NCBI RefSeq assembly: GCF_004349235.1
Contig: NZ_SMKY01000081.1
Coordinates: 1 to 32,526, forward strand
DNA: 32,526 bases
Origin: Actinomadura darangshiensis
GTDB taxonomy: Bacteria; Actinomycetota; Actinomycetes; Streptosporangiales; Streptosporangiaceae
Direction of reading: 5' to 3'
Shown here: in pieces, positions 15,813-24,075 of the stretch
Layout: every line of letters starts with the position of its first letter
How positions within the stretch are numbered: position 1 is the first letter of the stretch
Program-made: the position numbers and the translations under genes
The notes under the pieces: generated by a model
The model's database searches: none
What the model was told of the DNA's origin: nothing
What the model saw: only the letters and a program-made list of their open reading frames with translations

Positions 15813-16481
15813 ATGGACCAGCCCAACGCCACCCAGAAGCCGGAACCGGACCTGGCCTCAACACAGCGAGACCCTGAGGAGGAGTCCGTCCACCGCGCAC
15901 TGGAGGGCTACTACCGCACCGGAAAGCCACCGTGGGACACCGGCGTGACGCCGCCCGAGCTGGTCGCCCTGGTAGAGGGGCACGGCGCGCTGCCGGCCGG
16001 CGGCGCCCTGGAACTCGGCTGCGGCACGGGGACCAACGCCACCTACCTCGCACGGCACGGCTGGGAGGTGACGGCCGTCGACCTGATCCACCGAGCCGTC
16101 GACCAGGCCAGGGAGAAGGCTGCGGCGGCGGGGGTGGCGGTACGGCTGCTGCACGGAGACGCCACCCGCCTCGACGAGCTGGACGTGCCGGGCCCCTTCG
16201 ACCTGTTCTTCGACCTGAGCTGCTTCTGCGGGGTCCCGCTGCACCGCCGCGACGCCTACGCCGCCGGACTCACCCACCGCGCCGCTCCCGGCGCACGCTT
16301 GCTGATGTTCGGGTACGGCCCCGAGCCGCTCGGCAATCCGACCACCGAGATCACGTCGTGGGCGGAGGGCGTCACAGCCGACGAGCTCCGCGCCAGGTTC
16401 CCCGGCTGGGAACTACTCGACGTCACACCGGGCACCAACTCGGTGCCGACCTTCTGGTTCACGCTGCGCCGCAGCGCCTAG
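15813..16481 (+). CDS. Class I SAM-dependent methyltransferase
   Basis: A 222-residue protein from ATG 15813 behind TTGGAGGAG. The Rossmann motif I is ALELGCGTGTNATYLARHGW near 65-84. The acidic loop AVDLIHRAVDQAR and motif GDATRLDEL follow, then FDLFFDLSCFCGVP, as in thiopurine/TehB-type methyltransferases. The N-terminal PPWDTGVTPPEL is typical of this group. The acceptor is unknown; relatives methylate thiols, halides, tellurite or small metabolites. It is divergent from TetR with a shared operator, so it is probably induced by a toxic compound. Confidence 0.88.
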   Translation: MDQPNATQKPEPDLASTQRDPEEESVHRALEGYYRTGKPPWDTGVTPPELVALVEGHGALPAGGALELGCGTGTNATYLARHGWEVTAVDLIHRAVDQAREKAAAAGVAVRLLHGDATRLDELDVPGPFDLFFDLSCFCGVPLHRRDAYAAGLTHRAAPGARLLMFGYGPEPLGNPTTEITSWAEGVTADELRARFPGWELLDVTPGTNSVPTFWFTLRRSA

Positions 16482-16696
16482 GAAGCATCAGCCCGACGGT
16501 GTTCTCCCGAGGCCACGAGCCCGCCGTAGTTGCGGGCGGACACCGGTCGGCATCACGTGCGCTGCGTCGGCTCGCAAGACAACGGCTGGACGGTGAGTCG
16601 CGACCTACAGCCCAGTGCGGCTGCACCACGGGGCCGACATCAGCGGCCAGCCCTGAGCACAGATGGGCACGGCGATTCAAGGATGAGGAACCCAGA

Positions 16697-16843
16697 CATG
16701 AACCTGCTGCTGTGGATTCTGCAAGCGGCACTCGCAGCGCTGTTCGGCGCCGCGGGCGTGATGACCTCGACCCAACCCAAGGACAAGCTCGAACCCAAGC
16801 TGCCCTGGACGGTCGACTTCTCCACCCACGCCGTCCGATTTGC
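16697..16843 (+). pseudogene. DoxX-family N-terminal fragment
   Basis: From ATG 16697 the frame reads MNLLLWILQAALAALFGAAG, then STQPKDKLEPKLPWTVDFST and HAVRF. This is the first membrane segment and periplasmic loop of a DoxX-like membrane protein (normally about 120 residues, four helices). After VRF the conserved sequence stops, so only about 50 residues remain. The 215 bp before it hold no gene I can recognise. Confidence 0.65.
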
Positions 16844-16959
16844 ACTGGCTCAAGACCAACTTCTTCAAGACAAGGACGCCTTCAACGAGGGCGGACTGAA
16901 GGTTCATGCAGGCGGGTCTGGACCAGTTCCAGCCCGCCGGCTGATACGGCAAGATTGCG

Positions 16960-17631
16960 TTGGTTGCGGACACGATCAGCGCAGCCAAGCGGGCAGCTGC
17001 CGAGGACGACGCGGACGCATGGGACGGGCTGAACGAGTTCGTGCTCTTGGTCGCCGAGAAGCTCGCACCCAAGTTCGCTCAAGACGAGATCCGCACCGAG
17101 TTCGCGAAGCTGCGCGAGATGACTAGGTCTGCTGGCTTCGACCTGCGGCCGGAGTTCTCAAGTGAAGGGGTCGAGGCGCTGGTCAGGGTGCGGCTTCTGC
17201 CGCTGGAGGAGCCGAAGATCCCTCTGAGCGAAGAGATCACCGCTCTGGAGGCCGACTTCGCCAGGCTCGGCTTGGACGTCGCGACGACCTGTTACCAGCA
17301 GGCAGTGGATTCATTCGTCGATGGCCGCTTCCTCGCGGCCAACGGCCAACTCCGGTCGATGTTCGAGGCCGTAGTCATCCATTTCGCGGTGGTCAACGGC
17401 TTCAACTCGACTCAGCAAGGCGACGGCGGACGCGCCATCGGATACCTGAAGGACAAGGGTTTCCCCCCGCCGGACGATGGCGGGAACTTCATCCATGGCC
17501 TCTGGAAGATCACCCACACTAGCGGTCCCCATCCGGGAACGACCGATGCCGGAGAGGTCCACTTCCGGATGCTCGCCATCACTGGCGCAGCCCGGTATCT
17601 GATAGACCGGTTCGCTCCACCGACCCCATAG
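16960..17631 (+). CDS. Unrecognised protein, possibly with an abortive-infection-like C-terminal helical domain
   Basis: A 223-residue soluble protein. The only start is TTG 16960, 15 bp after an in-frame stop, and it lacks a ribosome site, so the 5' end may have been replaced at a junction. The first 70 residues are charged and helical (AAKRAAAEDDADAWDGLNEF). The second half contains ANGQLRSMFEAVVIHFAVVN and FIHGLWKITHTSGPHPG, then FRMLAITGAARYLIDRF. This spacing of an LR..(L/F)EA helix and a later H-x-SGPHPG turn resembles Abi-type C-terminal domains found in phage-defence and nuclease proteins, but the similarity is by eye only. It lies among transposon remnants. Confidence 0.55.
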   Translation: MVADTISAAKRAAAEDDADAWDGLNEFVLLVAEKLAPKFAQDEIRTEFAKLREMTRSAGFDLRPEFSSEGVEALVRVRLLPLEEPKIPLSEEITALEADFARLGLDVATTCYQQAVDSFVDGRFLAANGQLRSMFEAVVIHFAVVNGFNSTQQGDGGRAIGYLKDKGFPPPDDGGNFIHGLWKITHTSGPHPGTTDAGEVHFRMLAITGAARYLIDRFAPPTP

Positions 17632-17655
17632 ACCTCCGCTTGACTTGTCCAAATA

Positions 17656-17905
17656 AAGTCGGAGATCGGGTTCGGCATCACGAGGCTGCTGAACATCGAC
17701 CTGCTGCCGTGCATCAAGCGGATCAACAAGGTCCGGCTGTACCGGCCCGCCGCCGGCCACCCCCGGCGCGTATCCACACCTGGCGGCGGCGCTGACCCGG
17801 CCGATCAACTGGGACGTCATCGCCTGCAACTATGACCAGGTCATCAAGTACGCCATCGCGATCCGCACCCGCACCACATCCACCGAGGCGATCCTGGCGC
17901 GCTTC
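17656..17905 (+). pseudogene. Tn3-family transposase fragment, frameshifted
   Basis: Frame one reads FGITRLLNIDLLPCIKRINK then VRLYRPAAGHP. After a shift near 17760 it continues AYPHLAAALTRPINWDVIAC and NYDQVIKYAIAIRTRTTSTE, then AILARF. This is the conserved core of Tn3 transposases (usually LTRPI-W-LI-QQYDQM-KYA). Both ends are missing, and it stops where an integrase-core fragment begins. Confidence 0.8.
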
Positions 17906-17907
17906 AG

Positions 17908-18039
17908 GGCATCGCCAATGCTCGCCCGTTGAAGCCGCTGCCGCCGCCGATCAACGAATCAGACCAGATCGCCTACCTGAACGTCCGAAGACGGCAACGT
18001 CTGGGCGGGATCCTCAACGAGTACGAGCATGCGGCTTGA
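17908..18039 (+). pseudogene. Integrase-core transposase, C-terminal fragment
   Basis: About 43 codons end at TGA 18037-18039 and read ARPLKPLPPPINESDQIAYL, then RRRQRLGGILNEYEHAA. The ending RLGG(L/I)(I/L)-EY resembles the C-terminus of the same integrase-core transposase family whose N-terminus survives at 13410-13610. The DDE core is missing here. Confidence 0.6.
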
Positions 18040-18530
18040 CCTGCACGGACGAGGTTTTCGGCAGGAGCAGGATCGTCGGCGGCACGCTCGATCATCCGCC
18101 ACGCCAGCTCCGGCTTGGTCGCGAACACCGCCCCATCCGGGACACCGGCGTCCTCCAAGCCCGGGTCGGTGAACCAGGACTTGGGAAGGTAGAGCTCACG
18201 GTCGATCGGCACCCGCTGCCGGTCGGGATTCACATACGAGCAGAACACCCCGATCTGACAGTTGGTGATCTTGCCCGCGGTGCCGGTGTACTGGCGCTAC
18301 ACCCCCGCCGAGCGGCGGCCCTTCTTCTCGAACCCGGTGTCGTCGACCACCAGCACCCCGGCCAGGTCACCGAGCCGCTCGGCGACCTACGCCCGCAGGG
18401 CGTCACGCACTCGGCCAGCGACCAGCCGTTCTTGCGTTCCAGCCCGCTCAGCAGCCCCCGCAGGAACGACCGGGGCCGCAACCACGGCTCCCGCCGCCCG
18501 AAGAACGGAGCCACCACCTACGCGAACAAA
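18040..18530 (-). pseudogene. IS701-family transposase remnant
   Basis: Read on minus from 18530, the peptides FLRGLLSGLERKNGWSLAE, GVLVVDDTGFEKKGRRSAGV, GTAGKITNCQIGVFCSYVNP, DRQRVPIDRELYLPKSWFTD and PDGAVFATKPELAWRMIERA occur in order, with frame changes and stops between them. These are IS701-type transposase motifs including the first catalytic Asp region (VVDDTGFEKKG). The N-terminus and the C-terminal catalytic part are absent. Confidence 0.85.
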
Positions 18531-18765
18531 CCCATCGAACGCATCGGCCCACACCGCCGGGTCGACACCTCTACAGTAGGCGGCACGGCCACCGCCGATC
18601 GTTTGGTTCATACACACCCACACGATCACAGCGGTGGCCATCTCACGTCCGAGCCTCCATCAGACCGAGATCTCCAAGTGCGGCTGGAGTAGTAGAGGCC
18701 CCACACCCGTCTTCGGGCACGTCCGGACTGTCCGCGAGCCTATTCGGGACACGCCTCTCCCGTGG

Positions 18766-19710
18766 TTAGAAAACGGGCGTCCGATTCGCTTTCTCTGAGA
18801 TCACCTCATTTGAAACGGCACCGCTTGCAAGCCGCCACATTTCATAGTTCCCGCATTCTGCGGTGATCTCGGCCGTCGCCAGGGCCGCGGTGAAGAAGTC
18901 GTCGGCCAGCGGCGAGGTGCGCGATGCCGCCATTGCGAGGCACACCTGGTCGGGCGGGAGTTCCGGGATGGGTACGTAGCCGATGTCCGGACGTGAGTAG
19001 AACAGTGTTTCCGAACGTCCCACGAACGAGATGCCCCGGCCGGCCGCGACGTGCTCGAGTTTCTCCTCCACGCCGTGCACCCGGACCCCGGAGTCAGAAT
19101 GCGGGCGCCTGGTGGGGTGCGTGCTCGGGCCGGCATGCCAGACCAGCGGCTCACCGGCCAGGTCGGCCTCGGTGACCTCCTCCTTACCGGCCAACCGGTG
19201 GCCCGCGGGTAGCACCACCATGAGCGGCTCGGTGTACAGCGGGGTGACGCGCAGGCCGGTCTCGTCGATGGGCAGCCGCACAAAGCCGACGTCGATGCGG
19301 CCGTCGAGCAGCATCGTGGCCTGGTCGTCCCACTCGATCCGCTGCACGTCCACGACCACGTCCGGATGTCGGGCCTCGAACGCCTGGGCCGCCGGGATGA
19401 CCGGGATGCCGGTCCGGAAGCCGACCGCCAGCCGCCGGCTGCCCCGCGCGGCCGCGGTCACCCGGCGGCGGACCGCGTCAGCGGAGGCCAGCAGCGGGCC
19501 GGCGTCGGCCAGCAACTGCCTGCCGGCGTCGGTCAGCGCCACGCCGTGGCTGTCCCTTGTCAGCAGCGGGGTGCCGAGATCCTTTTCCAGCGCGCGGATC
19601 TGCCGACTGAGCACCGGCTGCGCGATGTGCAGCTCATCGGCGGCGCGGCCGAAGTGCAGCCTGTCTGCGACGGCGACGAAATAGCGCACCTTGCGCAGGT
19701 CCAGATCCAT
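18766..19710 (-). CDS. LysR-family transcriptional regulator
   Basis: A 314-residue regulator. ATG 19710 has GGGAGG upstream and gives MDLDLRKVRYFVAVADRLHF; earlier in-frame Met residues lack conservation. The HTH lies at about 1-60 (AADELHIAQPVLSRQIRALE). The effector domain starts RRLAVGFRTGIPVIPAAQAF and contains GRIDVGFVRLPID and YTEPLMVVLPAGHRLAG. It is divergent from an F420-reductase-like gene with a 149-bp shared region containing inverted repeats. This is the classic LysR layout, so it very likely controls that gene and perhaps the CPBP gene behind it. Confidence 0.93.
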   Translation of the reverse strand: MDLDLRKVRYFVAVADRLHFGRAADELHIAQPVLSRQIRALEKDLGTPLLTRDSHGVALTDAGRQLLADAGPLLASADAVRRRVTAAARGSRRLAVGFRTGIPVIPAAQAFEARHPDVVVDVQRIEWDDQATMLLDGRIDVGFVRLPIDETGLRVTPLYTEPLMVVLPAGHRLAGKEEVTEADLAGEPLVWHAGPSTHPTRRPHSDSGVRVHGVEEKLEHVAAGRGISFVGRSETLFYSRPDIGYVPIPELPPDQVCLAMAASRTSPLADDFFTAALATAEITAECGNYEMWRLASGAVSNEVISEKANRTPVF

Positions 19711-19739
19711 GAAGCCTCCCGGTCCGGCGATGCCTCCAG

Positions 19740-19773
19740 GGTATCGCAGCGGCTGAAAGAGGTATGGGATACC
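19740..19773. promoter_or_regulatory. Candidate LysR binding sites in the divergent gap
   Basis: GGTATC at 19740-19745 is matched in inverted orientation by GATACC at 19768-19773. The second site is itself a palindrome, GGTAT-GGG-ATACC (19761-19773). The pair lies about 30-60 bp upstream of the LysR start and about 90-120 bp before the divergent gene, as expected for recognition and activation sites. Confidence 0.45.
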
Positions 19774-19859
19774 GACCCACCCACGGGAATGGCACAAGGG
19801 CCACAACCGGTTGGCAGCAGGCACAGCGTCCTATTCAGTTCCAGAAAGAAGGCAGACCA

Positions 19860-20483
19860 ATGAGTAGTGTCAGTATTATCGGCCTGGGGGGCATGGCCCA
19901 CGCCATCGCCGCACGCGCGGTCGCCGGCGGCAACGCCGTCGAGATCATCGGCCGCGACGCGGCCAAGGCGGAGGACCTGGCCGCGACGCTCGGCGGCGGG
20001 GCCACGGTCGGGACATTCGGCGCCGTCCCGGTTGGCGACATCGTCGTCCTGGCCGTGCCATACGCCAGCGCCGTGCCGGTCGTCGCCCAGTACGGGGACG
20101 CACTGGCCGGCAGGTTCATCATCGACATCTCCAACACGTTCAACGCCGACGCCACCGGGCTCGTCACCCCTGAAGGCACGTCCGGTGCGCAGGAGATCGC
20201 CAAGGCAGTCCCGGAGAGTGCGCACGTGGTGAAGGCGTTCAACACGGTCTTCGGCCACGTGCTGGCCCAGGGGCGTCCGTTGGACGTGTTCTTCGCCGGA
20301 GATGACGCGCGGGCCAAGGCCGACGTGTCGGCGTTCATCGAGAGCCTCGGACTGCGCCCGCTCGATGTCGGCGGCCTGGAGATGGCCCGCTGGCTGGAAG
20401 GGGTCGGGCCGCTGCTGATGGGCCTGGCCCGCAACGGCGCGGGGACCTTCGACATCGCCCTCCGCGTCGACCTCCCCGGCTAA
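19860..20483 (+). CDS. NADPH-dependent F420 reductase-like oxidoreductase
   Basis: A 207-residue Rossmann protein from ATG 19860 (GAAAGAAGG upstream). The N-terminal dinucleotide fold is VSIIGLGGMAHAIAARAVAG, with GRDAAKAEDLA at the second strand, where NADP-specific members carry a basic residue. Then come DIVVLAVPYASAVPVV, FIIDISNTFNADATG and VVKAFNTVFGHVLAQG, all characteristic of the F420-dependent NADP reductase (Fno-like) family. It is slightly short for Fno (about 210-230 residues). Whether it uses F420 or another hydride carrier cannot be read from the sequence. It is divergent from LysR and followed 59 bp later by the CPBP gene. Confidence 0.85.
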   Translation: MSSVSIIGLGGMAHAIAARAVAGGNAVEIIGRDAAKAEDLAATLGGGATVGTFGAVPVGDIVVLAVPYASAVPVVAQYGDALAGRFIIDISNTFNADATGLVTPEGTSGAQEIAKAVPESAHVVKAFNTVFGHVLAQGRPLDVFFAGDDARAKADVSAFIESLGLRPLDVGGLEMARWLEGVGPLLMGLARNGAGTFDIALRVDLPG

Positions 20484-20542
20484 GCACACCCCTGCTAGTA
20501 GTCGGCGGCGCTCCCGCCACGGATTCTCACGAAGGAGTCATC

Positions 20543-21376
20543 ATGCGTCTGATATGGCAGCTCTTAGCGGTTGTGGCGGTCTGGATCCTCGGCAGTTTCG
20601 GCACGGCGGCGGTGAAGGACAACCCCTGGCCGGCGCTCGTCGCCGGCGTGCTGACGGCCGTCATCGCGGTCCTGGTCTACGGCTGGGTGGTGCGGCGCAC
20701 CGAGCACCGGGCCCCCGTCGAGGTGTCGCCGAAGGGAGCAGGCGCGGGGATCAGCTGGGGCACGCTGCTCGGCATCGCGCTATTCGGGGCAGTCATCGCG
20801 AACATCGCCTTCTTCGGCGACTACACGATCAACGGCCTGGGCACGCCGACGAACGCCGTCAGCCTGCTCGGCATCATGGCGGGTGCCGCCGTGACCGAGG
20901 AGCTGGTCTTCCGCGGTGTCCTGTTCCGGAACGTCGAACACTGGACCGGAACCTGGAACGCGCTCGTGCTGACCGGCTCGCTGTTCGGCCTGATCCACCT
21001 GCTCAACGCGAACGCCACCCTGTGGGGCGCCATCGCCATCGCCATCGAGGCGGGCGGGATGCTCACCGCCGCGTACATCGCCACCCGCAAGCTGTGGGTG
21101 CCGATCGGTCTGCACTTCGGCTGGAACATTGCCGCGAGCGCCATCTTCAGCACCGAGGTGTCGGGCAGCAACACCCCGCAGGGCCTGCTGGACGCGACGA
21201 TGTCGGGTCCAGCGCTGGTCACGGGCGGCGACTTCGGACCGGAGGGCAGTGTGTACGCCGTGGTGTTCGGCGTCGTGGCCACCGTCGTGCTCATGTGGCT
21301 GGCACACCGGCGTGGTCACGTGGTCCCCGTCCGTCGCTCGGCCCGCGCGGACCTGGCCGCTGGGCTCGCCAGGTGA
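20543..21376 (+). CDS. CPBP-family intramembrane metalloprotease (Abi-like)
   Basis: A 277-residue polytopic membrane protein with about eight hydrophobic segments; ATG 20543 follows GAAGGAG. All CPBP motifs are present. Motif 1 is TEELVFRG with Glu119, Glu120 and Arg124, motif 2 is FGLIH with His152, and motif 3 is HFGWN with His191 and Asn195. These residues form the metal site inside the membrane. Members process prenylated or membrane proteins, or act in bacteriocin immunity; the target here is unknown. It lies 59 bp after the reductase gene and may be cotranscribed with it. A strong hairpin follows 20 bp after the stop. Confidence 0.92.
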   Translation: MRLIWQLLAVVAVWILGSFGTAAVKDNPWPALVAGVLTAVIAVLVYGWVVRRTEHRAPVEVSPKGAGAGISWGTLLGIALFGAVIANIAFFGDYTINGLGTPTNAVSLLGIMAGAAVTEELVFRGVLFRNVEHWTGTWNALVLTGSLFGLIHLLNANATLWGAIAIAIEAGGMLTAAYIATRKLWVPIGLHFGWNIAASAIFSTEVSGSNTPQGLLDATMSGPALVTGGDFGPEGSVYAVVFGVVATVVLMWLAHRRGHVVPVRRSARADLAAGLAR

Positions 21377-21395
21377 TCGGACTTCAGCGGGTCCT

Positions 21396-21426
21396 GGACC
21401 GTGACGGCAGATCGACGTCACGGTCC
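21396..21426 (+). terminator. Hairpin after the CPBP gene
   Basis: Perfect 10-bp arms, GGACCGTGAC at 21396-21405 and GTCACGGTCC at 21417-21426, with an 11-nt loop, 20 bp past the CPBP stop. Confidence 0.7.
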
Positions 21427-21568
21427 GGGAGTGAGCCGTCCCGGTTCCCGTGACGAGGTTCGAGGCTGTCGTGAGGAGCGGACGTAGCGGGTGGCGTTTG
21501 GTGACGTCTGGCTTGGTCGAGATGGCGTTGTCTCCCCGGGGTGTTCCGGTGGAGCGCACGATGGTCGG

Positions 21569-22893
21569 ATGGGACGTGTTCGGGGTGCTGGTGGCGTGTA
21601 CCGCCGGTGTGGGTGTGAAGATCGGGTTTCGGGCCTGGCGGTGGGTGGCAGATGCCCCCGGCTGTCGATGCAGCGGAGCCATGGGAGCTGGTATCTGAGG
21701 CTGGAGCTGGGCAGCGGTCCGGGCGGGACCCGGCGGCGGGTCCGGCGGGGCGGGTTCCCCACCCGGAAGGCGGCTGAGGAGGAGCTGCGGCGGTTGCATG
21801 GGCCGACGGGCAGTGCGTTAACGGTGGCGGAGTGGCTGGGGCGGTGTTTGGCGAACCATCCGGGTGCGGCGTCGACGGTGGCCGGTTACGCCGATCACGT
21901 GGAGCGCTATCTAACCCCGTTGTTGGGTGGTCTGCTGGTGGCGGAGGTTTCGGTAGGGCATTTGGAGCGGATGCTGGCCACGATCGCGCACGACCACGAA
22001 CAGAGGGGGCGGCCGGTGACGGCGGCGACGCTGCACCGGATTCGGGCGACGTTGCGTGCGGCGTTGAATGCTGCGCTGCGGGCGGGGTTGATCGAGGAGA
22101 ACCCGGCGTCGCTGGTGGTGCTTCCATCGGCGCGGCGGCCGCGTGCGGTGGTGTGGACTGCGGGCCGGGTGGAGCAGTGGCGGCGGACGGGGGAGCGGCC
22201 GAGCGTGGCGGTGTGGACGGTCGTGCAGACCGCGCGGTTCCTCAATGGCATCCGTACCCATCGGCTGTACGCCGTCTACCACCTGATCGCGCTGCGCGGG
22301 CTGCGGCGCGGCGAGGCGGCGGGATTGCGGTGGCGCGAGGTCGACCTGGACGCAGGAACCGCGGTGATCTGCCGGCAGGTGCAGCGCAGGAACGGCCGGC
22401 TGACCGCGTGCGCGCCCAAGACGCCGCACAGCACCCGGGTGATCGCGCTGGACCGCACCACCGTGACGGCGTGTCGCCGGGGTGGTTGACTCATCAGTTC
22501 CAGCGGTTGATCGCCGAGCAGGACATGCCGCCGATCCGGTTGCACGATCTGCGGCACGGCGCCGCGACCCTGGCCCTGGCCGCGGGTGTGGAGTTAAAGG
22601 TGGTGCAGGAGATGCTGGGGCATTCCAGCATCGTGCTGACCGCCGACACCTACACCAGCGTCCTACCCCAGGTCGCCCACACCGCAGCCGAGAAGACCGC
22701 CGCACTGCTCATGCACGCCGCCGGCATCGTGCCCGGCACCAACCGCCGCCGCGGCAAAGCCCCGACCCGCCGCAAGCGGCGCGCCCCGCGCAACGGACAG
22801 ACGCGGCTACCCAGACAGCGCACCAGCAGGACAAACCGGCTCACGCGTGCGCGCCCCCGGGCTCGACCGGCCGCGCAGCCTCCCGCGTGGTAG
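21569..22893 (+). pseudogene. Tyrosine-type integrase, broken by internal deletion and frame change
   Basis: From ATG 21569 the product begins MGRVRGAGGVYRRCGCEDRV, the Cys-containing N-terminus of actinobacterial integrases. It then has GSWYLRLELG and a SAM-like core-binding domain (TVAEWLGRCLANHPGAASTV). The catalytic domain starts normally (LIALRGLRRGEAAGLRWREV, with the first catalytic Arg). After LDRTTVTACRR a stop follows at about 22489. The protein resumes in another frame with HQFQRLIAEQDMPPIRLHDL, RHGAATLALAAGVELKVVQE, LGHSS and the Tyr motif ADTYTS, then a basic tail. Compared with the family, about 35-40 residues are missing at the join, so it is a deletion and not only a slip. Confidence 0.85.
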
Positions 22894-23142
22894 CGGCTCG
22901 CACGCGACTTAGAGCTTCGGCTCCCCGACATGAAATCTTCGACCAGGAAAGGACAACCGCATACCGTTTCCGCACCCGACGACCGGTCGGTGCGTGATCG
23001 AACCTGCCCGAACGATGGCCGGGGGAGAGAAGCCCCTTTGTAGGTCTCTGCTCCTGTGTCCCGTCCCCAGGAGGGCCTCATCTTGGCCCCAGGCATGATC
23101 CCCGGCACACCTGGCGGGAGGGTGTTTGCGCTGGTCAGGGTA

Positions 23143-23185
23143 GTGGGTTGCGTGGGACTCGAACCCACAACCTACGGATTAAAAG
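23143..23185 (-). tRNA. 3'-half tRNA-Lys(UUU) sequence, probable attachment site
   Basis: Read on minus, the segment starts in the anticodon loop (CTTTTAATCCG, anticodon TTT). It continues through the variable loop and the T arm (GTGGG-TTCGAGT-CCCAC) and ends with the 3' acceptor strand GCAACCCAC. The D arm and 5' acceptor half are absent: upstream the sequence turns into unrelated AAACTGCCG. A tRNA 3' end next to a tyrosine integrase gene is the usual attachment site (attL/attR) of actinobacterial integrative elements. It is not a functional tRNA gene as it stands. Confidence 0.8.
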
Positions 23186-23199
23186 AAACTGCCGTATCA

Positions 23200-24075
23200 G
23201 CGTGTTCTCGGTGCCATTCTATGCTGACCTGTCCGCATCGAGCCCCATTTCCGTGCCACCCGATGCCGTCGCGTGCCCCTGCGGCGCTGGCCGAACGGAT
23301 CCGGCAGATCCACGCCGATCCACGCCGATCCGGACGGGACTTACGGGTCGCCGCGGGTGACGGCCGAGCTGGGCGACCAGGGCTGCAAGGTGAACCACAA
23401 GCGCATCGAACGGGTGATGCGCGTGTTCGGCATCGTCGGGCTGCACCTGCGCAGCAAGGTCCGCACAACTGTGCCCGAACCGTCCCACCAGAAGGTTCCC
23501 GACCTGCTGAACCGTGACTTCACCGCCCCGGTGCCAGGCCGGCGCTACGTCGGGGACATCACTTATCTGCCGGTCGGTGATGGACGGTTCCGCTACCTTG
23601 CGACCGTCATCGACCTGTGCTCTCGCCGCCTGGCGGGCTGGTCGATCGCCGACCACATGCGCACCGAACTGGTCATCGACGCCCTCCAGGCAGCCGCCCA
23701 CACTCGCGGCGGGCGGCTGGACGGGGCGATCTTTCACTCCGATCACGGCGGGCAGCAGTACAGCAGTGCCGACTTCGCGGCCGCGTGTGCACGGCTCGGG
23801 GTCGTCCAGTCGATGGGCGCGGTGGGAACCAGTGCCGACAACGCGGCGGCCGAGGCGTTCAACGCGAGCCTGAAGCGCGAGACACTGCAGGGCCGCAAGC
23901 GCTGGAACGGGCCGCACCAGGCCCGGCTGGCGGTGTTCGGCTGGGTCACGCGATACAACACCACCCGCAGACATTCGGCGCTGGACCAAACCAGCCCGAT
24001 CAACTACGAACAACAGTCCCAAAAAGTGGCTCAAGCCGCATAACAGCCGGTGTCCATGCTTTGGGGGGAACCCCC
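23200..24075 (+). mobile_element. IS3-family insertion sequence, 5'-truncated
   Basis: Contains most of orfB and a right end reading GTGTCCATGCTTTGGGGGG, close to known IS3-type termini. No orfA and no left inverted repeat are seen; the left boundary (about 23200-23260) is uncertain and lies right after the tRNA-Lys fragment. Confidence 0.7.
23263..24043 (+). pseudogene. IS3-family transposase OrfB, frameshifted by a 10-bp duplication
   Basis: The N-terminal part SRAPAALAERIRQIHADP is in one frame and the rest (DGTYGSPRVTAELGDQGCKV onward) in another. CACGCCGATC is present twice in tandem at 23311-23330; removing one copy restores the family sequence IHADPDGTYGSPRV. The catalytic core is otherwise intact: the first Asp in YVGDITYLP, the second Asp in IFHSDHGGQQYSS and the Glu in NAAAEAFNASLKRE. 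The C-terminus ends RYNTTRRHSALDQTSP with a short tail. The HTH-containing N-terminus and orfA are missing, so the element is not autonomous. Confidence 0.88.

Noticed and set aside
23263..23340. Programmed frameshift in the IS3 transposase
   Set aside because: The frame change is explained exactly by a 10-bp tandem duplication and lies away from the usual orfA/orfB overlap; no slippery A-run is present.
23148..23360. Small plus-strand frame starting MRGTRTHNLRIKRN
   Set aside because: It is the antisense of the tRNA-Lys T arm and anticodon loop, a known source of false small proteins.
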